Positions 15,779-16,107 of a stretch of DNA of 16,107 bases are shown here, one piece after another. The first letter of the stretch is position 1. The number at the start of each line of letters is the position of its first letter. Source of the stretch: Rickettsiales bacterium. GTDB lineage: Bacteria; Pseudomonadota; Alphaproteobacteria; TMED127. The notes below the pieces were generated by a model that was not told the DNA's origin, made no database searches, and saw nothing but the letters and a program-made list of their open reading frames with translations. Where the stretch lies: positions 1 through 16,107 of the forward strand of contig NZGH01000015.1 in assembly GCA_002690875.1 (NCBI GenBank). The letters run 5' to 3'. The translations under genes were made by a program, and so were the position numbers.

Positions 15779-16107
15779 TTTTTAATTAGTTCCTTTAATA
15801 AATTAAATAAATACTGAATTTTTGAAATTTTATTTAAACCAAAACTACACTTTTTTAAGAAAATTTCAATAAACACAGTTTCTGCAATGTCGACTTTTTT
15901 TTTTGTTTTAAATAAAAAATTTCTATATTTCTCTATTTCATTATTTTTAGTTATATAAAAAAAAATTAACATTTGAAATTCATAGAATGTTGTGAAGTTT
16001 TCATTAACTAAAAATATAATTTTATTAAAAGTTGAGTTGAATTTTTTAAAATCTTGTATGAATTTGTTTTTATTCGAATAATTAAGAATATTTGAAAAAT
16101 CTTCTAA
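15775..16107 (-). CDS. C-terminal part of an unidentified gene running off the right edge
   Basis: The frame ending in TGA at 15777-15775 stays open through the internal ATG at 15972 to the window edge at 16107, giving at least 110 residues without a stop. The visible part is therefore probably the C-terminal portion of a longer protein and not a 65-residue one. The sequence is rich in Lys, Asn, Phe and Ile and looks helical, with segments such as QDFKKFNSTFNKIIFLVNE and a mildly hydrophobic MLIFFYI stretch too short for a confident membrane span. It ends in LFNLLKELIKK. I see no recognisable motif and cannot name a family. It is the upstream partner of the 80-residue membrane protein, joined by a four-base ATGA overlap. 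Confidence 0.6.
   Translation of the reverse strand, partial: LEDFSNILNYSNKNKFIQDFKKFNSTFNKIIFLVNENFTTFYEFQMLIFFYITKNNEIEKYRNFLFKTKKKVDIAETVFIEIFLKKCSFGLNKISKIQYLFNLLKELIKK

Noticed and set aside
1..16107. CRISPR array, insertion sequence, prophage, defence island or novel multi-gene system
   Set aside because: No spaced direct repeats, transposase or integrase motifs or attachment-like duplications are visible. All larger genes are core housekeeping genes in a familiar order with uniform AT-rich composition.

Overview
The window is ordinary chromosomal housekeeping sequence from a strongly AT-rich bacterium with tight gene packing: genes overlap by 1-17 bases or are separated by a few tens of bases. 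Three things suggest an alphaproteobacterium of the streamlined marine kind (SAR11 or AEGEAN-169-like), although an AT-rich endosymbiotic alphaproteobacterium cannot be excluded: the recG / sdhE / mfd cluster, the UvrA with a CPIS instead of CPxC in its first zinc module, and the uvrA / ssb-gyrA-coaD-cyclophilin arrangement. The lineage call is inference from gene order and protein motifs.

Layout. At the left edge is the start of a minus-strand gene behind a strong Shine-Dalgarno, then a small membrane protein (95-277, minus). After a 253-base gap holding a probable terminator comes a minus-strand, overlapping four-gene operon that reads from 5639 down to 531: sdhE (succinate dehydrogenase flavinylation factor), mfd (transcription-repair coupling factor), a 12-helix MFS-like transporter and a small parvulin. 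Divergently from sdhE, across only 36 bases, runs recG (5676-7742, plus). recG converges on, and overlaps by 20 bases, a DUF502 membrane protein gene, which lies 15 bases behind a minus-strand tRNA-Lys(TTT).

Upstream of the tRNA is a second minus-strand operon reading from 12647 down to 8490: ssb, gyrA, coaD and a secreted cyclophilin. uvrA (12701-15535, plus) diverges from ssb over 53 bases. uvrA converges, stop codon touching stop codon, on a two-gene minus-strand pair of unknown function, whose upstream member runs off the right edge.

How the genes fit together. Much of the window is genome maintenance: UvrA (damage recognition), Mfd (brings UvrA to stalled RNA polymerase), RecG (fork remodelling), SSB and GyrA. 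CoaD (coenzyme A), SdhE (respiratory complex II), two unrelated prolyl isomerases (one cytosolic, one exported) and membrane proteins fill the rest.

I found no mobile element, CRISPR array, phage or defence system, and no convincing new system. The observations most worth checking are a perfect 14-bp inverted repeat that brackets the tRNA-Lys gene, the G1-U72 / G73 acceptor end of that tRNA, the exceptional homopolymer runs inside mfd, and the three small unrecognised proteins near the window ends.
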